This document shows, in pieces, positions 1 through 7,858 of a DNA stretch of 64,000 bases. A model generated the notes under the pieces. It had not been told where the DNA came from and ran no database searches. It was given only the letters and a program-made list of their open reading frames with translations. The stretch's first letter is position 1; the number at the start of each line of letters is the position of its first letter. The translations under genes and the position numbers were made by a program. Source of the stretch: SIG78 sp036677805 (GTDB lineage Bacteria; Verrucomicrobiota; Lentisphaeria; Victivallales; Victivallaceae); NCBI GenBank assembly GCA_036677805.1, contig JAVBVS010000017.1, positions 1 to 64,000 of the forward strand, given 5' to 3'.

Positions 1-172
1 TGATCATGGCGGTTTCTTCCCCCTGCTTCAGCATCAGCGCGGTGGCATTGAGATCGTCGTTGACTTCATGCGCGATGCGTTCAGGATGAGAATAGCCGCC
101 CAGGGCGACGCCCTGGTTGAAATTCGGCGGGGTGATCACCGCCGATCCGAATCCGACTTCAAGTCTGTTCAT
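1..172 (-). CDS. Neutral-ceramidase-like protein, N-terminal part (runs off left edge)
   Basis: Translation of the minus strand from the ATG at 170-172 gives 57 residues that remain open at the window edge. It starts MNRLEVGFGSAVITPP, followed by a glycine-rich turn (ALGGYSHPER) and then NDDLNATALMLKQGEE. This order (GxAxxxITPP, a GGY/GYG turn, DDLxATALxL) is that of the N-terminus of neutral/alkaline ceramidase-like proteins, common in PVC bacteria. There is no signal peptide, so a cytoplasmic variant is likely. A purine-rich GAAGGCAAG precedes the start. It is divergent from the regulator at 400 and shares its upstream region. The family call rests on the N-terminus only. Confidence 0.55.
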   Translation of the reverse strand, partial: MNRLEVGFGSAVITPPNFNQGVALGGYSHPERIAHEVNDDLNATALMLKQGEETAMI

Positions 173-338
173 CTTGCCTTCGCGCCTTCTTATGATTGCC
201 GGTGGCGAAAACAGTCCGTTGCATTCCCGCCATCTGCCTGATTCTGAAATCGTGAAAAAATTATACCATATTCATTTCAATAATGCAATGGTGAGGCAAA
301 TTTTTCCGGGTAAAATCTCTTTTCATGGCAGATTTTAC

Positions 339-367
339 TTGAAAATATGCCAAGTCGTGGCATATTA
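339..367 (+). promoter_or_regulatory. Promoter with palindromic operator upstream of GntR/LacI regulator
   Basis: TTGAAA (339-344) and CATATT (361-366) are 16 bp apart. Between and over them lies a perfect inverted repeat, AATATGCCA (344-352), loop AGTCG, TGGCATATT (358-366). A dyad covering the spacer and -10 box is where a repressor would block RNA polymerase. The neighbouring regulator at 400 is the obvious candidate (autoregulation); the divergent gene at 172 may share control. The boxes and dyad are seen directly; binding is inferred. Confidence 0.55.
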
Positions 368-399
368 CAGCCAAAATAGGTCAGAATGGAACGATTTCC

Positions 400-1455
400 A
401 TGCATCAAGCCACCCTCAAAGTTTTGGATCGGCTGCGTCAGGATATCCTTTCCGGCGCCTATCCCGCCAACACACTGATGCCATCGGAACGCAAACTGGT
501 CGAGACGTTCGGTATCGGCCGCGGCGCAGTGCTGGCTGTTTTGCGTACACTGGCCGAAGAAGACCTGCTGATTACGGAATCCGGGAGGGGCTACCGAACC
601 CCAGCGGTTGTGGCTCGACCGAAAATTCAGATTTTATTTCTGTGCAGTATTTTTGACAGTTTGTTCCACGCCACCACAGCCAATATCAATTTGCGTGGCA
701 TTACCGACATGGCCAAGCAATTTCATATCGAACTGAAACCGATTTATTCCGAATACTGCAATTTGACCCATGAACTGCTCCAAAAACTTCAGAATCGGGA
801 GTTTTCCGGAGTACTGTTTCTCGAACGCTATCACCAACCCTCGGTGGAACAACTGTTGCGGCTCGGTATACCGGTGGCGGTCGCCAACTGCGAAAGCTCC
901 ATGGAGATTCCCGGCAGCCGCATGGATTACCGGGAAGTGGGACGGATCGCCGGATATGAGCTGCTCCGTGGCGGCCACCGCAAAATCGGCGTCATCACCG
1001 GCAATCCGACGCAAATCATTTTCCGGGAACTGCTGGCCGGATTGCGCGGCGCGCTGGCGGAAGAGGAAGTCTATCTGAAGCCGGAATGGATATGCCCGAT
1101 CGAAGGCAACGTCTGGCCGTTGCGTGAGGAGGAGCAACGGCTGTTCGAAAATCTGCTGGGGCATCCCAATGACAGACCAGATGCTATTTTCACCATGCGT
1201 GACGTTCGCGCGCGGGCTCTTTATGCCGAATGCACCGCTCGCAATCTTCGGATTCCCGACGACATTTCGGTCATCAGCTACGACGACAATACCTGGGAAA
1301 GCGCCGATCGGGTGGGTTTGACCACGATCCGCGAACCCGCCTATGAACTCGGCGGCGGCGCAGTCAAGCTGCTTTACGACTGGATCACCACCAGCCGCCG
1401 CCCGGAGGATTGGATCTGCCACGGCGAACTCATCCGCCGCCACAGCGTACGCTGA
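400..1455 (+). CDS. GntR-type winged-helix / LacI-type sensor hybrid transcriptional regulator
   Basis: 351 residues. Residues 1-66 form a GntR-class winged helix: LDRLRQDILSGAY, then PSERKLVETFGIGRGAVLAVLRTL and a wing ESGRGY. Residues 75-345 are a periplasmic-binding-protein fold of the LacI/GalR sensor type, with typical blocks GYELLRGGHRKIGVITG, DAIFTMRD and ISVISYDDNTWE near the end. Such hybrids bind operator DNA and release it, or change affinity, on binding a sugar. The start codon lies 34 bp after a palindrome-bearing promoter. It is followed head-to-head by the pectate-lyase-like gene on the other strand, which may be a target. Confidence 0.88.
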   Translation: MHQATLKVLDRLRQDILSGAYPANTLMPSERKLVETFGIGRGAVLAVLRTLAEEDLLITESGRGYRTPAVVARPKIQILFLCSIFDSLFHATTANINLRGITDMAKQFHIELKPIYSEYCNLTHELLQKLQNREFSGVLFLERYHQPSVEQLLRLGIPVAVANCESSMEIPGSRMDYREVGRIAGYELLRGGHRKIGVITGNPTQIIFRELLAGLRGALAEEEVYLKPEWICPIEGNVWPLREEEQRLFENLLGHPNDRPDAIFTMRDVRARALYAECTARNLRIPDDISVISYDDNTWESADRVGLTTIREPAYELGGGAVKLLYDWITTSRRPEDWICHGELIRRHSVR

Positions 1456-1495
1456 AACCGGCCTGCGCCGCTTCGAGACCGTGGCCCCGAACGCC

Positions 1496-3067
1496 TTACC
1501 GGGACAAGTCCCCGGCGGCGAGGTTTTCCGCGCCCTTGCTTTCGACCACCTTCACCTCGCGGAACATATAAGGGTTGTCGCTTACGCGCAACGGTTTCCC
1601 GCTGGTTGACTTCAGGTTTCGCACCGTGACCGTCCGGGTTTTGACGTAAGGAAATTTTTCCACATACGACGCATCGCGGTTTTTGGGGTTGAAGTCGCTG
1701 AAAAGCGCCGGACCCGCGTAATTTTTCGGGGTGTCGGCGTCGCGGATTTCAAGATTTTCAATCACGATATGGGCCGGCATGTAACAGGTGTAGCCGAAAT
1801 CGTGGCTGCCGTCATAATGGCCGCTGAAAAGCGCCGGAGCCGTACTCCGCCCGTTGGCCGGAATAAAAACGCAGTTGCGGATGATGAAATCCCCACGCCA
1901 GGTGCTGCCGTAATCGCTGCGCAATGTAATCAGGCTCCGGCCGCAGACGGTGGAGTTTTCCAGCAGGAACGTGCCGGAGCCGATCGCGTTGATGCCGGCA
2001 TGGCCGAGCGTCGAATTGCGGATGATGGCGCCGCGCACCCCCATGTGCGCATCGAAACGCGAGAACCGGCATCGGTCCAGAAGCAGATTCTTGCAATAGT
2101 TGCTCCCCATCAGACCCCAATAAGCGGTGTCGTTGATGTCGTTGCTCTGGGTGCAATTGATAAACGAAACATTCACCGCCCGAGTCGCGGTTATGTCATA
2201 GGTTCCGGTAGTGATCAGCTTTCCTTCGGCATTGGGCGCCTTATAGGTCCTGTGCCCGGTGAACACGCAGTTCCGGATCATCACATTCGCGCAATTCCCG
2301 ACATTGATGAAGCCGTTGTAGGGATAGCTCGCCTCACCTTCGCCGGCTATGCGGTGCTCAAGGCCGTCGGCCACGGTATTGGAACGGTTGATGGCGATGC
2401 CGCGGGCATAGTATTTGTGACTCCCGGTCTCCCGATTGGCCATGGTCAGGAACCGCCCTCCGGAAATGGTGAGCGTGGCGTCGTCGATCGGATATGCGGT
2501 AATCCCGGTAATTCGCTGAAAGTCCCAGATGATCGGAGCGTTCATATCAATCTTGCCATCGGAGTCGACGATGAATACGTCGGTCTGCGGTGCGCCGGGA
2601 TTGGCATTGACCCCGTAGCGGATATAACGCTTGACATGATCGTCCGACGCAATCACCAGACATCTCTGCGGCAGTTTGATATCAAGTGCCGGTTGATCGG
2701 CCCGGAGCGAGGTCACGCCCTCGGGCTTGAAGGGTTTCAATTTTGAAGTCACGGCAAAAATCTGCGCGGTGCGTTTTTCGACCTTGGTATCGTCAATGAT
2801 GAATTGCGCCCTGCCCCAATCGGTATCGGTCTGGATGATGGCGGTCAAATTGGCGCCGCCGATATAGTATTCGGCATCATCGTCGGCCTTGACCGGCAGA
2901 TTGTTTTCGTTGGCATAAGCATGAGCCTTGACGATTGCGGCGAAATCGTCGGTTTTACCGTCGCCGACAGCGCCGAAATCACGGTAGCGGACCATCTTCT
3001 GGTCGGCGGCGTGACCGCAAATGCCTGCGGCGAACAATATGGCCAATGCACTCCATACTTTTGCCAT
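1496..3067 (-). CDS. Secreted pectate-lyase-superfamily (right-handed beta-helix) protein
   Basis: 523 residues from the ATG at 3065-3067, which has AAGGAG about 10 bp upstream; the reading frame extends further up but without translation signals. Residues 1-22 are a signal peptide (MAKVWSALAILFAAGICGHA). Then comes the Pectate_lyase_3 entry motif YRDFGAVGDGKTDDFAAI, in which an Asp/Asn-rich turn opens a long beta-helix. Repeated short strands with asparagine ladders follow (VMIRNCVFTGH, NVSFINCTQSND, NLLLDRCRFS, GAIIRNSTLG). Probably exported to act on or bind polysaccharide. The exact substrate cannot be read from the sequence. Convergent with the regulator at 400. Confidence 0.8.
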   Translation of the reverse strand: MAKVWSALAILFAAGICGHAADQKMVRYRDFGAVGDGKTDDFAAIVKAHAYANENNLPVKADDDAEYYIGGANLTAIIQTDTDWGRAQFIIDDTKVEKRTAQIFAVTSKLKPFKPEGVTSLRADQPALDIKLPQRCLVIASDDHVKRYIRYGVNANPGAPQTDVFIVDSDGKIDMNAPIIWDFQRITGITAYPIDDATLTISGGRFLTMANRETGSHKYYARGIAINRSNTVADGLEHRIAGEGEASYPYNGFINVGNCANVMIRNCVFTGHRTYKAPNAEGKLITTGTYDITATRAVNVSFINCTQSNDINDTAYWGLMGSNYCKNLLLDRCRFSRFDAHMGVRGAIIRNSTLGHAGINAIGSGTFLLENSTVCGRSLITLRSDYGSTWRGDFIIRNCVFIPANGRSTAPALFSGHYDGSHDFGYTCYMPAHIVIENLEIRDADTPKNYAGPALFSDFNPKNRDASYVEKFPYVKTRTVTVRNLKSTSGKPLRVSDNPYMFREVKVVESKGAENLAAGDLSR

Positions 3068-3216
3068 CGCCAGAAAACTCCTTATCCGGTTGATTATCTT
3101 ACTATAAACGCCGGCAACGGATTGGCAAGCGTCGGAATGAAATTTTGCCGGAAAATCACCGCCCTCCCCCCGCCGTTCCCGGCCCAGCCATGATATCGCC
3201 GCACCGCTGATTTCAT

Positions 3217-3300
3217 TCATAATTGCCGGGCGTATTCGCGGGGCGTGACACCATATTCTTTACCGTTGAGGCGGGATATCGGATGGCAATGCGTCGCTTC
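3217..3300 (-). pseudogene. C-terminal remnant of an AraC-family regulator
   Basis: The minus strand encodes SRLNGKEYGVTPREYARQL followed by a TGA stop at 3217-3219. The KEYGVTPREYxRQL ending is the signature end of an AraC/XylS DNA-binding domain (second helix-turn-helix). The preceding residues degenerate within about ten codons and no helix-turn-helix lies upstream, so this is a relic of a lost gene. Short, but the match to the family end is clear. Confidence 0.5.
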
Positions 3301-3693
3301 CGATAGCCGGTCCGGAGTGTTCACCGTCGTACGTCATTTGGTACGCCTGCACCAAAACCGGTCAATCCAACCGCGATTGATCGGAATGCCGATGATCCAA
3401 TTGGAAGATGGTGTTAATGGCGAAATTATCATGGCTCCTGACCGGGAACCGACGGAATTTCACATTGTTCTGGCCAGACGGGAAACAAAATTGTTTTTCT
3501 ATCATCTTTGTGGGGGCAATGAATGGCGTCCTGTTTCCCTCCGCCTGAATTTCCGGTCAGCTGAATCCATGCCGCTTGAGCGAGAATCAAATCGAGCAAA
3601 ATCGGGCCATGCAATGCGCCATGATCCGATCTCCGGACGCGGTCGACCAGTCATCATGAGTCCGGAATGAAAAGAATATTTTTGCGTTCTTCG
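3301..3693. other. Intergenic stretch, no supported gene
   Basis: Open frames occur on both strands (about 60-140 codons), but none has a credible start signal, domain or secretion signal, and they overlap each other. Probably decayed sequence belonging with the AraC remnant at 3217-3300. Confidence 0.5.
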
Positions 3694-3734
3694 TGCAATT
3701 TCACATTGCAATTCCGGCATTCCGCGATTATTAT
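3694..3734 (+). promoter_or_regulatory. Promoter with dyad upstream of the three-gene envelope operon
   Basis: TTGCAA (3706-3711) and TATTAT (3729-3734) are separated by 17 bp. An inverted repeat TGCAAT (3694-3699), loop TTCAC, ATTGCA (3705-3710) overlaps the -35 box. The first gene starts at 3776 after AAGGAATTCCCGG. Seen directly; regulatory role inferred. Confidence 0.5.
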
Positions 3735-3775
3735 AATTTCCTGGCGAAAACGGCGAAAAGACAAGGAATTCCCGG

Positions 3776-4780
3776 ATGAAAAAAATTGCGGTGACGGCGG
3801 CGGCCCTGATCGGGACATTGCTCTTCGGCATATTGTGGCTCAACAATCTGGTCAGCGCGGGGCGATATCATATCTTGTTGTTCAAAGGCGCTTTCGGCGA
3901 TACCGACCGGGTTCCGTCCGGATTCTGGCCGGCGCTCGACTGGACTACCATCGACCTCTCGACAGTCACCACCTTCATTCCCTTTTTCGGCTGCGCGCTG
4001 CTGCTCCACCGGCTGCTCCGTCCCGGCGCCGCTCCCGATGCGCCATTTTTCGTCGGCTACGACCGGTTCAACATCGCGCTGGGGCTGATCGGGACCATCT
4101 GGGGCATCATTCTGGTCGGCTATTATCCGGCCGATGACGTGTCCATCGCCACGTTGATGCGTTGTCTTCATACTGCAATGTTTTCGACCTTGATCGCGGT
4201 AATCTGGGTGATGGTGTTGATGCCCACCGTAATCGTCCCGCTGTTGCGATTCTGCTCGACCGTCGCATGTTCCGATGATGTCGAACTGGATCAATTGCTC
4301 GACCGCATCACGGTGGGAGCAGATGCCGCGGCGGAAGAGTTCCGCCTCGGCGCGGCCGAAGCCGCGAAGTTCCGGAACGAACTCGCCGAAGCCGCGCGGA
4401 CGCTCCGGGAATTGCGGCAGGAAGCCGCCGGAATGCGGGCAGAGGAGCAGAGCTGGCAGCGCAACGCCACCGAACTGCTGGCCGCCGTTGCCGCCGCGGC
4501 GCGCGAGCTTGATGCCGGATTCCGGCGGCTCAAGGATGAAAATACAACGCTGGCTGAAGCCAATGCCGGGCTTGACGCCGAGGCCCGCCAACTCAAAACT
4601 GCAAACACCACCCTGATCGGGCGCAATGCGGAACTCGACGCCGACGCCCGCCGGCTCAAAGACGAAAATGCGGTGCTGGCCGAGCGCAGCGAAAAACTCG
4701 ACCGGCAGTGCGCTCAATCCGAACGCGCGCTTCAGGATATGCAGCGGACGCTCGAACAAATCCGCAGCGCATTGAGGTGA
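3776..4780 (+). CDS. MotA/TolQ/ExbB-like proton-channel protein with C-terminal coiled coil
   Basis: 334 residues. Hydrophobic segments lie at about 4-27, 64-82, 98-117 and 126-158. The third and fourth carry the family-like pair ALGLIGTIWGIILVGYY and LMRCLHTAMFSTLIAVIW, matching the glycine- and threonine-rich core helices of MotA/TolQ/ExbB channels, which pass protons to drive work at the envelope. Residues 165-334 are a charged, alanine/glutamate-rich coiled coil ending in three 21-residue repeats. A long cytoplasmic helical tail behind a MotA-like core is also seen in ZorA of Zorya. First gene of a three-gene operon (next start 4 bp after its stop). The channel assignment is from pattern, not a database match. 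Confidence 0.62.
   Translation: MKKIAVTAAALIGTLLFGILWLNNLVSAGRYHILLFKGAFGDTDRVPSGFWPALDWTTIDLSTVTTFIPFFGCALLLHRLLRPGAAPDAPFFVGYDRFNIALGLIGTIWGIILVGYYPADDVSIATLMRCLHTAMFSTLIAVIWVMVLMPTVIVPLLRFCSTVACSDDVELDQLLDRITVGADAAAEEFRLGAAEAAKFRNELAEAARTLRELRQEAAGMRAEEQSWQRNATELLAAVAAAARELDAGFRRLKDENTTLAEANAGLDAEARQLKTANTTLIGRNAELDADARRLKDENAVLAERSEKLDRQCAQSERALQDMQRTLEQIRSALR
4523..4711 (+). repeat. Three tandem 63-bp (21-residue) coiled-coil repeats
   Basis: Residues 250-270, 271-291 and 292-312 of the channel-like protein align without gaps: they begin RRLKDENTTLAE, RQLKTANTTLIG and RRLKDENAVLAE, and share a central N-x-x-L and a later L-D. Each unit is exactly three heptads, so the repeats extend a coiled coil in register. 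Confidence 0.85.
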
Positions 4781-4784
4781 AGCC

Positions 4785-5582
4785 ATGACCGTCCGGCTAC
4801 CCCCGAAAACCCGAGCCCGGCTGCTGCGGCTGCTTCACGGCGAATCCGTCGCCAGCGCCGAGGAGCACGAACTCAATGCGGTTTTTCTTCAGATCGCACT
4901 GGCGATCATGCTGATTTTCATGATCACTTTTTTTCTTTTCATCCGCGAAACCGGCAGCGAGATCAGCCGCTTGGATGAATTCAAATCCCGGTTGGAACAA
5001 GCCCGCCGCGACCAGTTGATGAATGCCATCGACCGGACCGCGGCGCGTTACCGGGCCCGCTACGGACTGGCGCTTTTCCTCCGGATCGATCCCGAAACCG
5101 GCGCCCGGAGTTTCGATCTTTCCGGGGTGATCCGCGAAGGCGTTTTCAGCGACGAGGAAACGCCGCGCCGGTCGTTTCGCACGGGCGGACAAAATGCCTA
5201 CCTCGATTACTCCGCCCCTGAAAAACTCACCGCCGCGTGGGAAAATGAAATTTTGCGGGAAGCCCGGTTGGCCCCGGATGAACTGACTTCCCCCGAACGG
5301 CTCTGGCTCCAGGAACAGTTGAAATTTCAAATGGGCCAGATCCGGCAGGAAGTCATGGAGGTCCAGACGCTGGCCGCCGCCGCGCTGCAAGCCCACTTCG
5401 CGGCTCATCCCGGTGCCGTCGCCGATCCGGAAATCCGGCAACTGCTGATTCGCATTAACGCGGAAAAAGATGCCGATGCCCGCCGGCTGCTGCTCGGCGA
5501 ACTGGCCGGGCGGCTCAATGCCCACGTCCGCCGGGAACTCAACCGAATCAGTGCAGTGCCAATGCTGGAGGAGTTGCCATGA
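4785..5582 (+). CDS. Single-pass membrane protein of the three-gene envelope operon
   Basis: 265 residues; the start has GAGGTGA upstream, inside the end of the preceding gene. One transmembrane helix at about 31-53 (VFLQIALAIMLIFMITFFLF) follows a basic cytoplasmic N-terminus, so the 210-residue remainder should be periplasmic. This remainder is helical and charged. Position and topology are those of MotB/ExbD/ZorB partners of MotA/ExbB-type channels. The helix lacks the aspartate that binds the proton in MotB and ExbD, and there is no OmpA-like peptidoglycan-binding domain at the end. Its stop overlaps the next start by 4 bp (ATGA). Function unknown; partner role inferred. Confidence 0.6.
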   Translation: MTVRLPPKTRARLLRLLHGESVASAEEHELNAVFLQIALAIMLIFMITFFLFIRETGSEISRLDEFKSRLEQARRDQLMNAIDRTAARYRARYGLALFLRIDPETGARSFDLSGVIREGVFSDEETPRRSFRTGGQNAYLDYSAPEKLTAAWENEILREARLAPDELTSPERLWLQEQLKFQMGQIRQEVMEVQTLAAAALQAHFAAHPGAVADPEIRQLLIRINAEKDADARRLLLGELAGRLNAHVRRELNRISAVPMLEELP

Positions 5583-7546
5583 AATATCGTCCCTGGATCG
5601 CAATTCTGCTCCTCTCCGCCGCGTTGCCGTCGATCCTGGCCGAATCCGTCCCGGAGGGCGAAAGCCGGAACCGGCTCGACCGCCAGACAGCGGTGCTCTC
5701 GGCGCGGCTGCTGTTCAAGGAAGCGTTGACGCGCTGGCTTGCCGCACCGCTGCCCGATGCCGAAACCGCGCTGACCCGACGGATGACCGAACAGGCCGAT
5801 CAATGCCTCCTCCGCGCCGATGCCGAACGCCTGATGAAACCGTATTATCTCGAACTTCTGCGGCAGCGTTTTGCCGCCATGGCGGCGGAAACGCTGGCCC
5901 CCCTCCGGGCAACCCTGCCCGCCGCAATCCAGAAGGAGCTGGAACAACCGCCGCAAACGTTGCTGGCGGAGAAATGCGATCGGGAGTTTCCAGAAATCTT
6001 CGACATCGCCCGCCGCCGGCTCGTCGCGGCCCAGCGCGCCGAAATCACCGCCGCAATCTATCCGACCGAAGCGGAACTTGAAGCCAACGATGACCGGAAA
6101 CTGGGTGAAATCCTGACCGCCCGTTTTGCCGAACGCCGCGGCGCGCCGCTCTGGGAAGAATTGCTGCCGCAGCTCCGGACGGAATTGATCGCGCCGATCC
6201 TGAAATCGGCCCGCGAACAGCAGCAACGTCAATTGCTGCTGGCCGGACAGTTGACGCCGGACGCCCGGACCTGGGAACCGCAGGCCGCCGCCGCCGACCT
6301 GGAGCGCCAGCTCAATGCCGAGATTGCAACCTGGAAAGCTGAAAAATGCTATGCCCTCTTCCCCCGGACGCAAGAGCTGATCCGGCAGCGGTCGTTCCGA
6401 TTGCCGCAGGAACGGGCGATTGCCTTGCTCCCCGGCATTGCGCCCTCGCCGGACTATGCGGAATTCCTCGCCGCCGCGCCGACTGGAAACGCCAATCCCG
6501 AAATCAGCTTCCGCGCCTATGCCGGGGCCATCGCCGACACGGCGCTTGAAACGGTGAAAACCCGGTTGAACATCCCGGAACGCTACCGCGTCGACCTGGC
6601 CGGAGACGCCGAGGTCCGACAGGCGCTCGACCGCCGCTTCCAGGCGCTCAAACCGCAATTGCAGAAACTCCGCGACGCGGTCGCTCTGGACCAGTTGCAG
6701 AAGCGGTTTCCCGCCGTCGCCGACGGCACCTTCCTGCCGGAACCCCGGGCGGTGGAATCCTACCGCGAGGACAAGACGCAAATTACGCTCCCACCGGGCG
6801 CGGACGATCCCGTGCTGCTCGCCGAAACCCGGCGCCTGCTTCAGACCGCAACCGCGGCCCGGCTCGCCGCCGGCAATACCGAACTTTCCGCCCAGCTCGA
6901 TGCGGTCGCGGCAGTGTACGACGCGGTCGTCACCGAAATGGAACAATTGCGCGATCAGGGTTCGCCCTCATGGCTGGCGCGCTGGTTCGGCGCTGAAGAC
7001 AAGGTCGATCTCGAAACCATCAAGGCTTGTTACACCCGGCGCGGGCTCGCACAATTTCTCGCCGGAGGCAAGCGGAACTATCCGGAACTCTTCCCGAAAA
7101 CGGCAACCGAAATCGACCTTCGCACCCGCGCCATCCTCCAGCGCCTGAGCAATCCGGCGGAACCGCAACCCAGGCCGCAGCCCGCCTCCCGGACGAAACC
7201 GGAGGACAAAGAAGCGCCCGCCACCACCTACCGCATTGTCGTCCATACGAAAAATGATCAGTTGGTCGTCCGCTTGAAAGAACAACGCTTCGTCGGAACG
7301 CTGGAACCATCGCGGCGGGAAGTCGAGGAAAAACGGATGATCGCGGAAATCGCGGAGGCATTGACCGAGCTCTGCCGTCAGGCGGCGCAAGATGCGCCGG
7401 CCCCGCCCCGCTTCATGATCCGGATTGAAGTCGGCGACGGCGCCGTCTATTATCGTTTCATCGCCGAATTGCGTGAAGCACTGAAGGAAACGCTGCGCCG
7501 GAACGGCGCCGCCGTCGAAGACGTCCTCGCCCGCAACCCGCGTTGA
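5579..7546 (+). CDS. Exported alpha-helical protein, possible ExbD/TolR-like C-terminal domain
   Basis: 655 residues. A signal peptide at 1-21 (KYRPWIAILLLSAALPSILA) is followed by about 500 residues of charged, Ala/Glu/Arg/Leu-rich helix with no recognised domain. A proline-rich linker near 530-545 then leads to a compact mixed alpha/beta end (545-645): YRIVVHTKNDQLVVRL, a helix, then RFMIRIEVGDGAVYYRFIAE and a final helix. That order resembles the periplasmic domain of ExbD/TolR, though the similarity is weak. It overlaps the preceding gene by 4 bp, so the three products are probably made together as one envelope complex. Not recognised as a known family. Confidence 0.55.
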   Translation: MKYRPWIAILLLSAALPSILAESVPEGESRNRLDRQTAVLSARLLFKEALTRWLAAPLPDAETALTRRMTEQADQCLLRADAERLMKPYYLELLRQRFAAMAAETLAPLRATLPAAIQKELEQPPQTLLAEKCDREFPEIFDIARRRLVAAQRAEITAAIYPTEAELEANDDRKLGEILTARFAERRGAPLWEELLPQLRTELIAPILKSAREQQQRQLLLAGQLTPDARTWEPQAAAADLERQLNAEIATWKAEKCYALFPRTQELIRQRSFRLPQERAIALLPGIAPSPDYAEFLAAAPTGNANPEISFRAYAGAIADTALETVKTRLNIPERYRVDLAGDAEVRQALDRRFQALKPQLQKLRDAVALDQLQKRFPAVADGTFLPEPRAVESYREDKTQITLPPGADDPVLLAETRRLLQTATAARLAAGNTELSAQLDAVAAVYDAVVTEMEQLRDQGSPSWLARWFGAEDKVDLETIKACYTRRGLAQFLAGGKRNYPELFPKTATEIDLRTRAILQRLSNPAEPQPRPQPASRTKPEDKEAPATTYRIVVHTKNDQLVVRLKEQRFVGTLEPSRREVEEKRMIAEIAEALTELCRQAAQDAPAPPRFMIRIEVGDGAVYYRFIAELREALKETLRRNGAAVEDVLARNPR

Positions 7547-7768
7547 GAGCGAGCATTTCACCGCGGACGAAAACAGTTCAATCGTATGACGGCAACCGGA
7601 ATCAATCAGGTAGTGTCAAAAGTAATATGAAAAAATGGAAGCGGAGAATCGGGGGCGGGGAAGTGCATCCGAACCCGCCCGCAGCCAAGCTGAAATCCGG
7701 TATAACCGGTCGCGCGTTGCGCTCCCTTTTATTCCGTTTTTAGCCTGACAGCTTCCGGAACCGGATGT

Positions 7769-7813
7769 CGGGACGTGAATGTCCCGGAAAAACAAAATGG
7801 AATTTGTTTTTCC
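7769..7813. terminator. Two nested inverted repeats, probable terminator/IS boundary structure
   Basis: CGGGAC (7769-7774) pairs with GTCCCG (7781-7786), directly followed by a perfect 11-bp inverted repeat GGAAAAACAAA (7786-7796) and TTTGTTTTTCC (7803-7813). The T-rich arm would serve as a terminator tail for the operon ending at 7546. The rest of 7547-7858 holds no gene I can support. Confidence 0.45.
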
Positions 7814-7858
7814 AGTGTTGATTGCAAATCGGATTTCAAAATCAAACAGCGGTCACGG

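Noticed and set aside
5405..6946. 513-residue minus-strand frame
   Set aside because: Antisense to the operon genes at 4785-7546; Arg/Gly-rich shadow translation without start signals.
3776..7546. Calling the three genes Zorya (zorA/zorB)
   Set aside because: No OmpA-like end on the second protein, no proton-binding Asp in its helix, and no ZorC/D or ZorE gene nearby.
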